The position numbers and the translations under genes were made by a program. A DNA stretch of 54,444 nucleotides from Actinomycetales bacterium. GTDB taxonomy: Bacteria; Actinomycetota; Actinomycetes; Actinomycetales; Microbacteriaceae. The notes under the pieces are model-generated. The model saw nothing but the letters and a program-made list of their open reading frames with translations. It searched no databases and had not been told where the DNA came from. Shown here one piece after another: positions 26,636 to 35,272 of this stretch; positions within the stretch are counted from its first letter, which is position 1; each line of letters starts with the position of its first letter. Location of the stretch: assembly GCA_015655415.1 (NCBI GenBank), contig JAATFB010000037.1, forward strand, positions 1 through 54,444, in the 5' to 3' direction.

Positions 26636-27259
26636 ATGACGATCACACTCGAGACCGGAACGCGGGTCATGTTCACGGGAGACTCGATCACCGACTGCGA
26701 GCGAACGGTTGGCGAGAACCCGCTCGGGTACGGCTATCCGTTGCGCGTGGCCGGGCAATGGGGCCTCCAGAACCCGGATCGTCAGCCCGTCTGGCTGAAC
26801 ACGGGCATCGCGGGCAACCGCGTCTCGGACCTGACGGCGCGGTGGCAGGCAGATGTGCTCGACGCCGAGCCCGACGTCGTCTCGATCCTGGTGGGGATCA
26901 ACGACTGCGGCTTCCACTATTCGCTCGGCTTCGAGGAGGTGACCACCGACGAGTACCGGAACGGATACCGCGGCCTGCTCGCACCTCTGGCGGAGCGCGG
27001 CGTGCGGCTGATTCTCATCGAGCCGTTCCTGCTGCCGGTGAGCGACGGCCAGCGCGCGTGGCGGCCCGATCTGGACGCCAAGATCCAGGTGGTCAGGCAG
27101 CTCGCAGAGGCGTTCGACGCCCATCTCATCGCCGCGGACGGCATGTTCGCGGGCCTCGCGGCGACGACCGGAAACGCGACCTGGGCGGCCGATGGCGTGC
27201 ACCCGACTCCTGCCGGCCATGCGGCCCTTGCCGAGGCGTGGCTGCGTCAGGTGGGGTGA
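26636..27259 (+). CDS. SGNH hydrolase, mannan locus paralogue B
   Basis: A 207-aa cytoplasmic SGNH-fold esterase, paralogous and equal in length to the enzyme at 20215. Motifs are VMFTGDSITDC, NTGIAGNRVSDL, VGINDCGF and WAADGVHPT. The start at 26636 (MTITLETGTRVMF) is chosen because AACAGGAG lies upstream, it aligns with the paralogue's start, and a longer frame would read through the operator. It is transcribed alone under operator copy 7. Two copies in one regulon suggest two acyl positions or linkages on the imported glycan. Confidence 0.88.
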   Translation: MTITLETGTRVMFTGDSITDCERTVGENPLGYGYPLRVAGQWGLQNPDRQPVWLNTGIAGNRVSDLTARWQADVLDAEPDVVSILVGINDCGFHYSLGFEEVTTDEYRNGYRGLLAPLAERGVRLILIEPFLLPVSDGQRAWRPDLDAKIQVVRQLAEAFDAHLIAADGMFAGLAATTGNATWAADGVHPTPAGHAALAEAWLRQVG

Positions 27260-27344
27260 GGGGCGAGGCGCTTCCCGATCGGGTCCGTCCTACGCGATCT
27301 CAGCCGGATCCGCCACGTGCTTATTCAGCAGGGCGTCGTGAGGC

Positions 27345-27580
27345 CGGAAAGGGTGATGTGGATGCCGGCCGGAACCTCCATGCGATCGTCGTGGGATGGG
27401 CCCGGAGCGGTCCGGGCCGCTGAACGGGTCCGGTCGCTCGAGCAGGCGAACGGGGTGCTGCGTCGCGCGGCCGCGCATCCGCCGCAGGGCGTGCTCCGAA
27501 GACGACCTCCCCGTTCGTCGCGAGTTGGCCGCGGCGTGCCGGATTCGCATTCGGGCAGGACCGCCCGCTGACGTCGGCTC
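27345..27580 (+). pseudogene. Possible IS3-family OrfA remnant
   Basis: The translated stretch GPGAVRAAERVRSLEQANGV followed by LRRAAA resembles the leucine-zipper end of IS3 OrfA proteins (ELERENRELRRAN type), after which the match breaks and would need a frame change. No helix-turn-helix and no terminal repeats were found. The rest of 27260-27631 shows no gene. Confidence 0.35.
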
Positions 27581-27631
27581 ACCGCATGAGTGCACGGCGT
27601 GTCGGCGCGCACAGACCGGGGGTACCCGCGT

Positions 27632-28441
27632 TCACGGGGTCGGCGCCACGCGGTCGAGGAACTCGTCCGCGATCGTGTGGAAGCGATCGCGGACGTCCCT
27701 GCGGATGAAATGCGTGGCGCCGCGCACGACGGTGACGTCGGCACCGAGGGAACGTGCGATGGCGCGGTGATTGACGGTCATGCCGATCGCGACGGTGCCG
27801 GTGACGATCTCGACCGGGACGGTCGCCTCGCGCAGGTCAGACAGCAAGGTAGGCCATGCGCGGCTCGGAATCACGTCGCCGTTGAGCACGAGCGAGACAT
27901 CCATTCGCTCCTTCGCCAGAGACCACTCGGGCAGCTCGTCGGCAGGCCATCTGGGGAACAGCGCGGCGATCTCGGCGCGGCGCTCGGCGTCTGTCATCGC
28001 CTGTTGCCGTTCGAGGGTCGCGGCAGCGTCGATCGCGACCTGTCTGTCCTGGTGCGGTGTCACCGGGAGGCGCCAGAACGGGTCCTCCAGCAGCACCCCG
28101 GCGAGGCCGACCGGCAGGGTCACGGCGATGGCGCTCGCGGCCGACCCGCCTGCAGAGTGACCGAAGAAGACGAGGGGATCGCCTTCGAGACGAGGCGTGA
28201 TCGTGTCGACCAGGTCCTCCACGATCACGTCGCCCGGATGTCGTTGCAGCAGCTCCGGCGTCCACCGGGGCGACAGCCCGTGACCACGCGGGTCGACCGA
28301 CAGCACACGGAATCCGCGCTTCGCCCAGTTCTGTGCCGTGATGCGCAGGGTGCCAGCCGATTCGGCGAGACCCGGCACGGCGACGATCGTGCCACGTCGC
28401 ACGCCGGAGTGAGCGTGCTCTTCCACGTGCAGGTCGATCAC
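27632..28441 (-). CDS. Alpha/beta hydrolase
   Basis: A 269-aa soluble alpha/beta-hydrolase-fold enzyme. The nucleophile elbow is FFGHSAGGSAAS with Ser96, the oxyanion region VAVPGLAESAGT lies near 22, DPRGHG near 50 is typical, and the catalytic His is in GATHFIRRDV near the C-terminus. The start codon overlaps the stop of the dehydrogenase gene (ATGA), so both form one operon under the 29539 operator. Possible roles are a sugar-lactone or ester hydrolase in the acidic-sugar pathway; no substrate can be named. Confidence 0.82.
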   Translation of the reverse strand: MIDLHVEEHAHSGVRRGTIVAVPGLAESAGTLRITAQNWAKRGFRVLSVDPRGHGLSPRWTPELLQRHPGDVIVEDLVDTITPRLEGDPLVFFGHSAGGSAASAIAVTLPVGLAGVLLEDPFWRLPVTPHQDRQVAIDAAATLERQQAMTDAERRAEIAALFPRWPADELPEWSLAKERMDVSLVLNGDVIPSRAWPTLLSDLREATVPVEIVTGTVAIGMTVNHRAIARSLGADVTVVRGATHFIRRDVRDRFHTIADEFLDRVAPTP

Positions 28442-29487
28442 GGGAGGGTCTCGGGGAAGGCGAGCGGTCTGCCCGCGACGATGCGCTCCAGCTCGGTCGC
28501 CACGTGCTCGCCGAGCCGGCGGATCTCGGTGCCCATTGAGCCGGATATGTGGGGGGTGAGGAAGACGTTGGGCATGGTGTAGAGCTCGTGGTCGGGCGGC
28601 AGCACGTCGGGGGTCGTGACATCGAGGATCGCCGCGATGCGGCCCGTGCGCAACTGGGCGAGCAGCGCGTCCTGATCGACGATGCCGCCGCGTGAGGTGT
28701 TGATCAGCGTGGCACCGTCGCGCAGCTGCGCCAGCAGCCTCGCGTCGATCATCCCTTCGGTCGACGGATTGAGCGGCGGATGCAGCGTGACGATGTCACT
28801 CGTGCGCATCAGCTCGTCGAGATCGACGAGTCGTACCCCAAGGCGGCGCGCTTCGATGTCGGACAGGTACGGGTCGTGAACCTGAACGCGGAGGTCGAAG
28901 TCGCGGAGGCGTTCAATCACGATGCGGCCGATGCGCGATGCGGCGACGACGCCGATGGTCTTCCCGTTGTTGCCCGCGCTGGGGAACTCAAATTCCCGAT
29001 CGATCCGTGCCCGGCGGCTGAGATAGAGGCGATGTGCCGCGAAGGCCTGCTTGTTGGCGAGCACGATCATCGCGATGGTGAACTCGGCGACGGGGATCGC
29101 GTTGAGCCATCCCGCATTGGAGACCTGGATGCCTCGCTCGCGGGCGCTTTCAGGCAGCAGGTTCCATCCCTGACCTCCGGCGTAAAGCAGGTAGCGGAGC
29201 CGCGGCGCCCGTTCGAGGTCGGCATCGCTTAGGCCCGGCGCCCCCCATGCGGCGATCAGCACCTCGGCCCGTGAGAGGGCGCGGCGGGCTTCGGCGTCGT
29301 CGAGACGTGTGAATGGGGTCGCCTTCAACAATCTTGCCCCGTCGATGCGAAGCGCCTCGAGCTCGGGGCCGAAGAGGTGATCGGCGAGCTCAGGCGGGCT
29401 CATGGTCATAACGAAGTCGACGGCCGGTCTCGCTTCGTCGGCGAGAGCGGATGCCGCCGATGTCGTGCTGCCCGGAGCGCTCGTCAT
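28438..29487 (-). CDS. D-isomer-specific 2-hydroxyacid dehydrogenase
   Basis: A 349-aa NAD(P)-dependent oxidoreductase that should interconvert a 2-hydroxy and a 2-oxo acid, such as glycerate or an aldonate breakdown product. The Rossmann motif is GKTIGVVAASRIGRIVI, the AAS variant of GxGxxG found in one subgroup. Catalytic Arg lies in LINTSRGGIVDQDALL and catalytic His in VFLTPHISGS. At the position of the usual catalytic Glu (LDVxxxEP) the sequence is LDVTTPDVLP, which puts Asp there. The start has GAGG eight bases upstream. It is the first gene of the operon and its promoter overlaps a GAAACTAGTTAC operator. Confidence 0.88.
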   Translation of the reverse strand: MTSAPGSTTSAASALADEARPAVDFVMTMSPPELADHLFGPELEALRIDGARLLKATPFTRLDDAEARRALSRAEVLIAAWGAPGLSDADLERAPRLRYLLYAGGQGWNLLPESARERGIQVSNAGWLNAIPVAEFTIAMIVLANKQAFAAHRLYLSRRARIDREFEFPSAGNNGKTIGVVAASRIGRIVIERLRDFDLRVQVHDPYLSDIEARRLGVRLVDLDELMRTSDIVTLHPPLNPSTEGMIDARLLAQLRDGATLINTSRGGIVDQDALLAQLRTGRIAAILDVTTPDVLPPDHELYTMPNVFLTPHISGSMGTEIRRLGEHVATELERIVAGRPLAFPETLP

Positions 29488-29538
29488 GGAAACCTCATCG
29501 ATTGGTGTTGTCGTCCGCGAGTCATTCCCGCGGCATTG

Positions 29539-29568
29539 AAACTAGTTACAATCGTCCTGGAGCGCAAC
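29539..29568 (-). promoter_or_regulatory. Promoter and operator of the dehydrogenase operon
   Basis: Read on the minus strand, TTGCGC (29568-29563), a 17-bp spacer and TAGTTT (29545-29540) form a promoter. The operator GAAACTAGTTAC (29539-29550) covers the -10 box. The same layout recurs at 38741-38770. Confidence 0.78.
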
Positions 29569-29633
29569 CGCCCGAGACGAACGCGAGCGACCTCCTGACG
29601 CTGGCGCCGCATCCCACGGGAGACGTGCGGCCG

Positions 29634-30722
29634 CTACATCTCCGCGGGGGGTGCCGTCGAGTCGCGTCGTATGAACGATGGCTGCAGCAGCACGTTCTCG
29701 GCCGGCTCCACACCGAGCGCGATTCGTGCCGCGCGCACTCCTACTTCGTAGAACGGTGGACGCACCGTCGTGAGCCCTGGGGTCAGGTCAGCGACGAAGG
29801 GCACATCGTCAAATCCGACGATCGAGAGGTCATCCGGGATGCGCAGTCCGAGTGCCCGCGCCGCGCGGTAGGCGCCGACCGCGATGTTGTCCGTCATCGC
29901 GACGATTGCTGTGGGCCGGGCGGCCATGGACAGGAGCTCGCGCGCCGCTGCCTCGCCGGCATCCTCGCTGTTCGCCGCAACGCGGACGAGATCCTTCGCA
30001 TGAGGCAGGCGGTTGCGCGTCATCGCCGTGCGATAGCCGTCGAGTCGTAGCTCCGCGGTGGTCATGCCCCTGCCTGCGCCCAGGTAACCGATGCGGGTAT
30101 GGCCGAGCCGCACCAGCTCGTCCACGCCGGCGCCGACGCCGGCGCGGTGGTCGTAGTCGACACTGACGATGGCGGGCGCGCCGACTACCGGCGGTCGGCC
30201 GCACAGGACCAGTGACGCATCCACGTCGGCGAGGTCCTCGGCATAACCGGAGACTCGCGCATCGAACTCGGGATCGGACTCGGTGGAGCCGACGTACAGG
30301 ACTGCGCGCGCGCGCTGCTCGCGCAGGGTCGCGATGAGGTCGCTCTCACGTTGCCGGTCGCCTTCAGTCGTCGAGATCAGCAGCAGGTGACCGTTCGCGG
30401 TGGCGACGCTTTCGGCGCCCGCCGCGAGTGAGGCGAATGTCGGGCCGATCATGGAGCGGACGACGAAGGCGACGGTGCCAGGGCCGCGCCCGGTCATCGC
30501 CCTCGCCAGTCCGTTGACGACATAGCCGAGTTCGTCGGCGGCGGCGAGCACCTTCGCCCTGGTGTCGGCGTGCACGCTGCGGCTGCCGCCGAACACGCGT
30601 GAGGCGGTCGCGGGGGAGACTCCGGCGCGCGCCGCGACATCGCGCAGGTTCGCGCTGCCGACGCGGGCCGGTCCGCGGGAACCGCCATGCCGCGCGCGGC
30701 GGGCTTCGTCTGGACTGGACAT
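29634..30722 (-). CDS. LacI-family regulator of the second sugar locus
   Basis: A 362-aa repressor. HTH and hinge are NLRDVAARAGVSPATASRVF, then TRAKVLAAADELGYVVN, near residues 25-75. The sensor domain has VAFVVRSMIGPTFASLAAGAE, LVRLGHTRIGYLGAGR and LSIVGFDDVPFVADLTPGLT. The ATG at 30722 follows TACGAT by 7 nt without a Shine-Dalgarno, so it is probably leaderless; a longer frame would start upstream of that promoter. It sits between two operons and divergent from the importer, and is the obvious candidate to bind the three GAAACTAGTT(A/C)C sites. The effector is likely an acidic-sugar breakdown product. Confidence 0.92.
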   Translation of the reverse strand: MSSPDEARRARHGGSRGPARVGSANLRDVAARAGVSPATASRVFGGSRSVHADTRAKVLAAADELGYVVNGLARAMTGRGPGTVAFVVRSMIGPTFASLAAGAESVATANGHLLLISTTEGDRQRESDLIATLREQRARAVLYVGSTESDPEFDARVSGYAEDLADVDASLVLCGRPPVVGAPAIVSVDYDHRAGVGAGVDELVRLGHTRIGYLGAGRGMTTAELRLDGYRTAMTRNRLPHAKDLVRVAANSEDAGEAAARELLSMAARPTAIVAMTDNIAVGAYRAARALGLRIPDDLSIVGFDDVPFVADLTPGLTTVRPPFYEVGVRAARIALGVEPAENVLLQPSFIRRDSTAPPAEM

Positions 30723-30788
30723 GGTCGGGATCGTACCCGGACCCCCGGGCATGGGCGCGCAGGTCGGTCGCCGATCAGACAAAGCGGC

Positions 30789-30838
30789 TTGACATGCGAC
30801 ATGGCGTGGTCTAGCTTCGCCGGTGTGAAACTAGTTCC
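30789..30838 (+). promoter_or_regulatory. Promoter and operator of the second importer
   Basis: TTGACA (30789-30794), a 17-bp spacer and TAGCTT (30812-30817) form a near-consensus promoter. The operator GAAACTAGTTCC (30827-30838) lies at the expected transcription start, suited to repression. Confidence 0.82.
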
Positions 30839-30873
30839 ACGACGAACTGGTCAGGACGGCAAGGAGTCATCAA

Positions 30874-31881
30874 GTGCAACGAGGCACCGCAGTCGCAGCT
30901 CCAATGCGCACGGCAGCCGCACCGGGACGCATGCCCGTCCTTCGCCCGACGCGCACTGCGCGACGGCGTAGGCCGACCAGCCGCGGCACGCTCGGCCTGC
31001 TCCTGCTCGCAACGCCCGGAATTGTCTGGTTCCTCGTCTTCGCGTACGGGCCGATGGCCGGTCTGGTCGTGGCGTTCAAGGACTTCAAAGTCAGCGAAGG
31101 GATCTTCGGCAGCCCCTGGAACGGCCTTCAGAACTTCGCGTACTTCTTCTCCAGCGGAGACGCCCCCCGAATCGTCATCAACACCATCTTCCTCAACGCC
31201 CTCTTCCTGGTCGCATCGTTGGCGGCGGGTCTGCTGCTCGCTCTGATGCTGAACGAGATCCAGGGGCGCTTCACCCGTCGTTTCGGGCAGTCGATCATCT
31301 TCTTTCCGTACTTCGTCTCGCCGGTCGTTATCAGCATCATCCTGCAGGCGGTGCTTGCCGGAGTCGGCGGCCGTGGCGGCATGGTCAACAACCTGCTGAA
31401 CGTCTTCGATCTCCCGAACGTGAATTGGTATACGACGCCAGGCGCGTGGCCGTGGATACTGACGGTCGTCAAGGTCTGGCAACTCGGCGGCTATACCTCG
31501 GTGATCTTCCTGGCCGCGATCACCTCGATACCGGAGGATGTATACGAAGCGGCGGCGCTGGACGGCGCCAGTAAGGCGCGCATGGCGTTGTCGGTCACGA
31601 CCCCCCTGTTGCTGCCGACATTGGGCATACTCATCGTGCTCGGGGTCGGGCGGATCTTCTTCGGCGACTTCGCCACGATCTACGCCATCGTCGGCGACAA
31701 CGGCACACTCTTCCCGACAACCGACGTCATCGACACCTACGTGTTCCGTTCTCTGCGCACGGTCGGCGATTTCGGCACTACGGCCGCGATCGGACTGTTC
31801 CAGTCCATCGTGGGGTTCGTGTTCGTCTCGGCCGCCGTGCTCGTGCAGCGTCGCGTCGACAAGGAAAGCAGTATCCTGTGA
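30874..31881 (+). CDS. Sugar ABC transporter permease, LplB type
   Basis: A 335-aa CUT1 permease of the LplB/YtcP subgroup, which often serves plant-polysaccharide and pectin-derived oligosaccharides. A basic cytoplasmic tail precedes six predicted helices. AYGPMAGLVVAFKDFKVSEG near residue 50 is diagnostic for LplB-type proteins, and the EAA loop is YEAAALDGASKARMALSVTT near 225. The GTG start has AAGGAG eight bases upstream. The stop overlaps the next GTG (GTGA). No ATPase gene is present in the locus. Confidence 0.92.
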   Translation: MQRGTAVAAPMRTAAAPGRMPVLRPTRTARRRRPTSRGTLGLLLLATPGIVWFLVFAYGPMAGLVVAFKDFKVSEGIFGSPWNGLQNFAYFFSSGDAPRIVINTIFLNALFLVASLAAGLLLALMLNEIQGRFTRRFGQSIIFFPYFVSPVVISIILQAVLAGVGGRGGMVNNLLNVFDLPNVNWYTTPGAWPWILTVVKVWQLGGYTSVIFLAAITSIPEDVYEAAALDGASKARMALSVTTPLLLPTLGILIVLGVGRIFFGDFATIYAIVGDNGTLFPTTDVIDTYVFRSLRTVGDFGTTAAIGLFQSIVGFVFVSAAVLVQRRVDKESSIL

Positions 31882-32852
31882 GCTTCATCGCCTCCGGCCG
31901 AACCCAGACCATCACCGACATCGAAGCCGAGATGGCGCTCAGCGATGTGCCGCCTTCGCGTCCCGGGGCTGCACGCGTTCCTGGCAGGAAGCGCTTCGAG
32001 CCGTTCACCGTCGTCAGCTACATATGTGTGGGCATCTTCGGGCTGTTCTGCCTCGTCCCTCTGTGGATGATCGTGGCCGGCTCGTTCACGGACGAGTCCG
32101 TGCTCGCCGCCAACGGGTACAGCATTTGGCCTGCGCCGTTCTCGCTTGCCGCCTACCAGCTGCTGTTCACGGGGCAGTCACTCGTCAACGGGTACATCGC
32201 CTCACTGTTCATCACGATCGTCGGCACCGCGCTGTCGCTGTCGTGCACCGCATCGCTCGCGTGGGTGATCGCCAGGCGGCTGCCACGCATCAGTCGGCCA
32301 CTGACGATCTTCGCCTACATTCCGATGCTGTTCACCGGTGGCCTTGTGCCCCTGTATTTGCTGGTCACGCAGGTTCTGAACCTCTCAAACGACTGGTTCT
32401 CGGTGATCCTGCCGATCATGCTGGCCCCGTTCCTCATCTTTGTAGCGGTCAGCTTCTTCCGCCAGCTGCCCGAGGAGATCCTCGACTCCGCCCGGATCGA
32501 TGGTGCTGGCGAGCTGCGCATCTTCTTCCAGATCGTGATTCCACTCTCCAAGCCGATCCTGGCGGTGCTGGGCCTGTTCTACGCGGTCACGTACTGGAAC
32601 GAGTGGTTCATGGCGCTGCTGTTCATCTCCGATCCAGACAAGTTCCCGCTTCAGCTGATCCTGCAGAACCTCATCTCGAACGTCACGAACGCGGCGACGC
32701 TGCCCGGCGCATCTGCGTCCCAGGCAGCGGCGCCCGTCTATCAGATCCGATTCGCGATGACCGTGATGACCATCGCACCCATTCTCTTCGGCTATCCCTT
32801 CGCCCAGCGCTTCTTCGTCAAGGGCCTCACCCTCGGGGCGACGAAGGGTTGA
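31878..32852 (+). CDS. Sugar ABC transporter permease, YtcP/LplC type
   Basis: A 324-aa partner permease. After a 50-residue cytoplasmic N-terminus there are six predicted helices. LVPLWMIVAGSFTDESVLAA near residue 54 and the EAA-like loop ILDSARIDGAGELRIFFQIV near 197 are typical, and the C-terminus ends PFAQRFFVKGLTLGATKG. It overlaps the upstream permease by 4 bp and precedes the binding-protein gene by 52 bp. Confidence 0.92.
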   Translation: MSFIASGRTQTITDIEAEMALSDVPPSRPGAARVPGRKRFEPFTVVSYICVGIFGLFCLVPLWMIVAGSFTDESVLAANGYSIWPAPFSLAAYQLLFTGQSLVNGYIASLFITIVGTALSLSCTASLAWVIARRLPRISRPLTIFAYIPMLFTGGLVPLYLLVTQVLNLSNDWFSVILPIMLAPFLIFVAVSFFRQLPEEILDSARIDGAGELRIFFQIVIPLSKPILAVLGLFYAVTYWNEWFMALLFISDPDKFPLQLILQNLISNVTNAATLPGASASQAAAPVYQIRFAMTVMTIAPILFGYPFAQRFFVKGLTLGATKG

Positions 32853-32904
32853 CACCCCGCGCACCAACCCACCTTCGCAATCTGTTCACAAAGGAGTACA
32901 CGGA

Positions 32905-34473
32905 ATGTCCACGAACATCACCCGTCGCGGCTTCCTCGCCCTCGGTGGCGCCGCCGCGGTCGGCATCGGACTGACGGGCACGCTGGCCGGATGCACGCCG
33001 TCGGCCTCGAGTGGCGGCTCCCTGTCCGGCACGTCACTGGCGATCCTTCCCAGCACGGCTCCCTCCAACTGGAAGACGGTGCTGGCGAAGTTCAATGCGG
33101 GGCTGAAGAAGGAGCACGGCTTCGAGCTCGACGCCCAGTTCATCAATTGGACCAACTACGCGCAGCAGTCGCTGCTCAAGTTCACTGCCGGGGCGAAGTT
33201 CGACACCGCGCTTCAGGCGCTTTGGCTGAACATGGCGCAGCTGCAGCAGGACAAGTCGCTGGTGGATCTCACCAAGGAGGTCTCCAAGTGGCCGAACCTG
33301 TCCAAACAGCTCGCTCCCGAGCTGATCTCGTCGAACAAATGGAGCGGACACCTCTGGGGGATCCCGCAGGTGAACAGCGCCGGTCGCGTGCAGCACTTCA
33401 GCATCCGCAGAGACCTGGCCGACAAGTACGGTTTCGGTACGATCCAGGACTACGACACCCTTGAGAAGTTCTTCTACGACGTCAAGCAGAAGGCATCCGG
33501 GGTCACGCCGTTCGGTGTCTCTTCCAGCGAGACCTTCGAGCTTGCGATCGGCCCTCAGGGCCAGGTCGGGCTGTTCGATCAGGCTGGCTGGGAGGATCCC
33601 ACCAAGTACTTCAACACCGCGTTCGCCGGCTCGGGCCTCTACTTCAGTTTCGAGGAGAAGAATCTCGCCGCCGGGTCCGCCGATCCGGTGCCGTTCTGGG
33701 AGAACGATCAGGTCGTCGACACGCTGCGCCGCATCAGAAAGTATTACCAGGACGGGATCATCAACGCGAACGGCCTCAACGCCGACACGGCTACGGTCAC
33801 TGCCCAGTTCGAGGCGGGGAAGTTCGCCGGCCAGTGGGCAATCACCGACGGCACCGCCAGCAACTTCCTGGTGGCGCTGCGCAAGGCCGTGCCGGACGCC
33901 GACCTCGAAGAAGTGTTGCCCTTCGGTGGACCCCTGACCTCTGTCAAGCCGCTCCAGACCTTCCAGGCCGACAACCTCGTCGTCGTCAACGCGAACGGAG
34001 GCGACGTCGATCGAGCTCTAGCGCTTCAGGACTATCTGTCGATTCAGGAGAACCACGATCTGCTCGAATACGGGATCAAGGGAAAGGACTGGGAACCGGT
34101 CGGTGCGAATGGGGTGAAGCAGCTCAGCACCTACACGTTCCCTGGGTTCGCGTTGCTCTGGCGCACGAAGCTCGAGCGCCGCTCGTCGTTCATGACCGAC
34201 TCCGAGTCCAAGGTCTTCGACTGGGCGCAGGACTACGGCAGCTTCACCAAGGCCACGCTGTCATCCTTCATTCCTGATGTCACTCCCGTGAAGCAGGCGG
34301 CGGCAGCGATGAACAACGTCATCACTCAGTACGCCAACCCGCTTTACTACGGGGCCGTGGACGTCGACAGCCAGCTCGACAAGCTCAAGTCGGCCGCCGA
34401 GAACGCTGGTCTCGACAAGCTCCAAGCAGAGATGAAGAAGCAGGCGAGCGCATATTTGAAAGCGAAGAACTAG
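32905..34473 (+). CDS. Extracellular sugar-binding lipoprotein, LplA type
   Basis: A 522-aa solute-binding protein, longer than the usual 430-450 aa as is normal for LplA-type proteins. The signal has a twin-arginine-like motif (TRRGFLALGG) and ends in a lipobox LAGC with Cys near residue 29, so Tat export and lipidation are both possible. WGIPQVNSAGRVQHFSIRRD near 153 is a family motif of the ligand-binding cleft. The gene has AAAGGAG upstream and closes the importer operon with a hairpin behind it. The expected ligand is the oligosaccharide degraded by the GH28-like and DUF2264 enzymes. Confidence 0.92.
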   Translation: MSTNITRRGFLALGGAAAVGIGLTGTLAGCTPSASSGGSLSGTSLAILPSTAPSNWKTVLAKFNAGLKKEHGFELDAQFINWTNYAQQSLLKFTAGAKFDTALQALWLNMAQLQQDKSLVDLTKEVSKWPNLSKQLAPELISSNKWSGHLWGIPQVNSAGRVQHFSIRRDLADKYGFGTIQDYDTLEKFFYDVKQKASGVTPFGVSSSETFELAIGPQGQVGLFDQAGWEDPTKYFNTAFAGSGLYFSFEEKNLAAGSADPVPFWENDQVVDTLRRIRKYYQDGIINANGLNADTATVTAQFEAGKFAGQWAITDGTASNFLVALRKAVPDADLEEVLPFGGPLTSVKPLQTFQADNLVVVNANGGDVDRALALQDYLSIQENHDLLEYGIKGKDWEPVGANGVKQLSTYTFPGFALLWRTKLERRSSFMTDSESKVFDWAQDYGSFTKATLSSFIPDVTPVKQAAAAMNNVITQYANPLYYGAVDVDSQLDKLKSAAENAGLDKLQAEMKKQASAYLKAKN

Positions 34474-34479
34474 CCGCGG

Positions 34480-34530
34480 GGGGATGCGACGACACGGACG
34501 CGTCGTGCGTGCCGGTGTCGTCGCGTCCCC
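34480..34530 (+). terminator. Hairpin terminator of the second importer operon
   Basis: GGGGATGCGACGACACGG and CCGGTGTCGTCGCGTCCCC form a long near-perfect stem whose loop carries a small ACGCG-type hairpin. It begins 7 nt after the stop. There is no U run. Confidence 0.75.
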
Positions 34531-35272
34531 ACGTGCGCGGGTGTCCGAGGCGGACGTGCCCCTGGCCAATCTGCTCACACGGCGGGTGTCGCCCTGGTCT
34601 GCGCGACAGCGGAGGTCGGCGCGGTTCGCCGCGTCGCCGCGCACCGCGTTCCATGAGGGGGCATCGAACGCCTCCCCGCGTCCGCTTTCGGACAAACGGT
34701 GCCGTGGACGGTGTGCCGGGTCGAAGACCACGATGAGCCGGCTGGTTGCCGGGATTCGGCACCCGCTGTCGCGTGAATTCCACCGTGCGACTCGTCCGCG
34801 TCGACGCGGCAGAATGCGACGCATGAGCCGATTGGCACGTCAGCGGGCGCACGGTTTGGAGATGCCAGTGCACGATCCGGTCCGTTCGGCCCGGTGCGCA
34901 GGCGGCGCCGCCCGGCGGCCCTGTCCCGCGGAGGCGACGCCCGGCGACATCGTCACCCTCGCCACGCTCGGTCCCGCGGTGCACGCAGAGCCCCGGGCCC
35001 GTGCGCCGCTACCACAGCGCTGGAGGCGGCGGGCACGGTGGATGTGCGTGGCGGGCCGACTTGAGGAGGTCAAACTCGTCAGTCGCAGGCCGGAAATCTG
35101 CCGCCGGAATGCCACAGCGGGGGCGCCATGTCAAATCCTCTGCCCACGACCCGGCGACCGCCGAGGAATCACTCCGGCCCGAGCCCTCGCGCACAGACGG
35201 ACGGACAGACTCTTCATGCACCGGGTGCGACGTGACGGCCCAGTGGAGCGACCTGGCGTGCGGCGCTTCTCG
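34531..35272. other. About 740 bp without a recognisable gene
   Basis: Every frame gives low-complexity Arg/Ala/Pro-rich translations with no family motif and no good start signals. No tRNA, long inverted repeat or operator copy was seen. It may be decayed coding DNA or a long intergenic spacer between the convergent importer and GH28-like operons. Confidence 0.5.
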
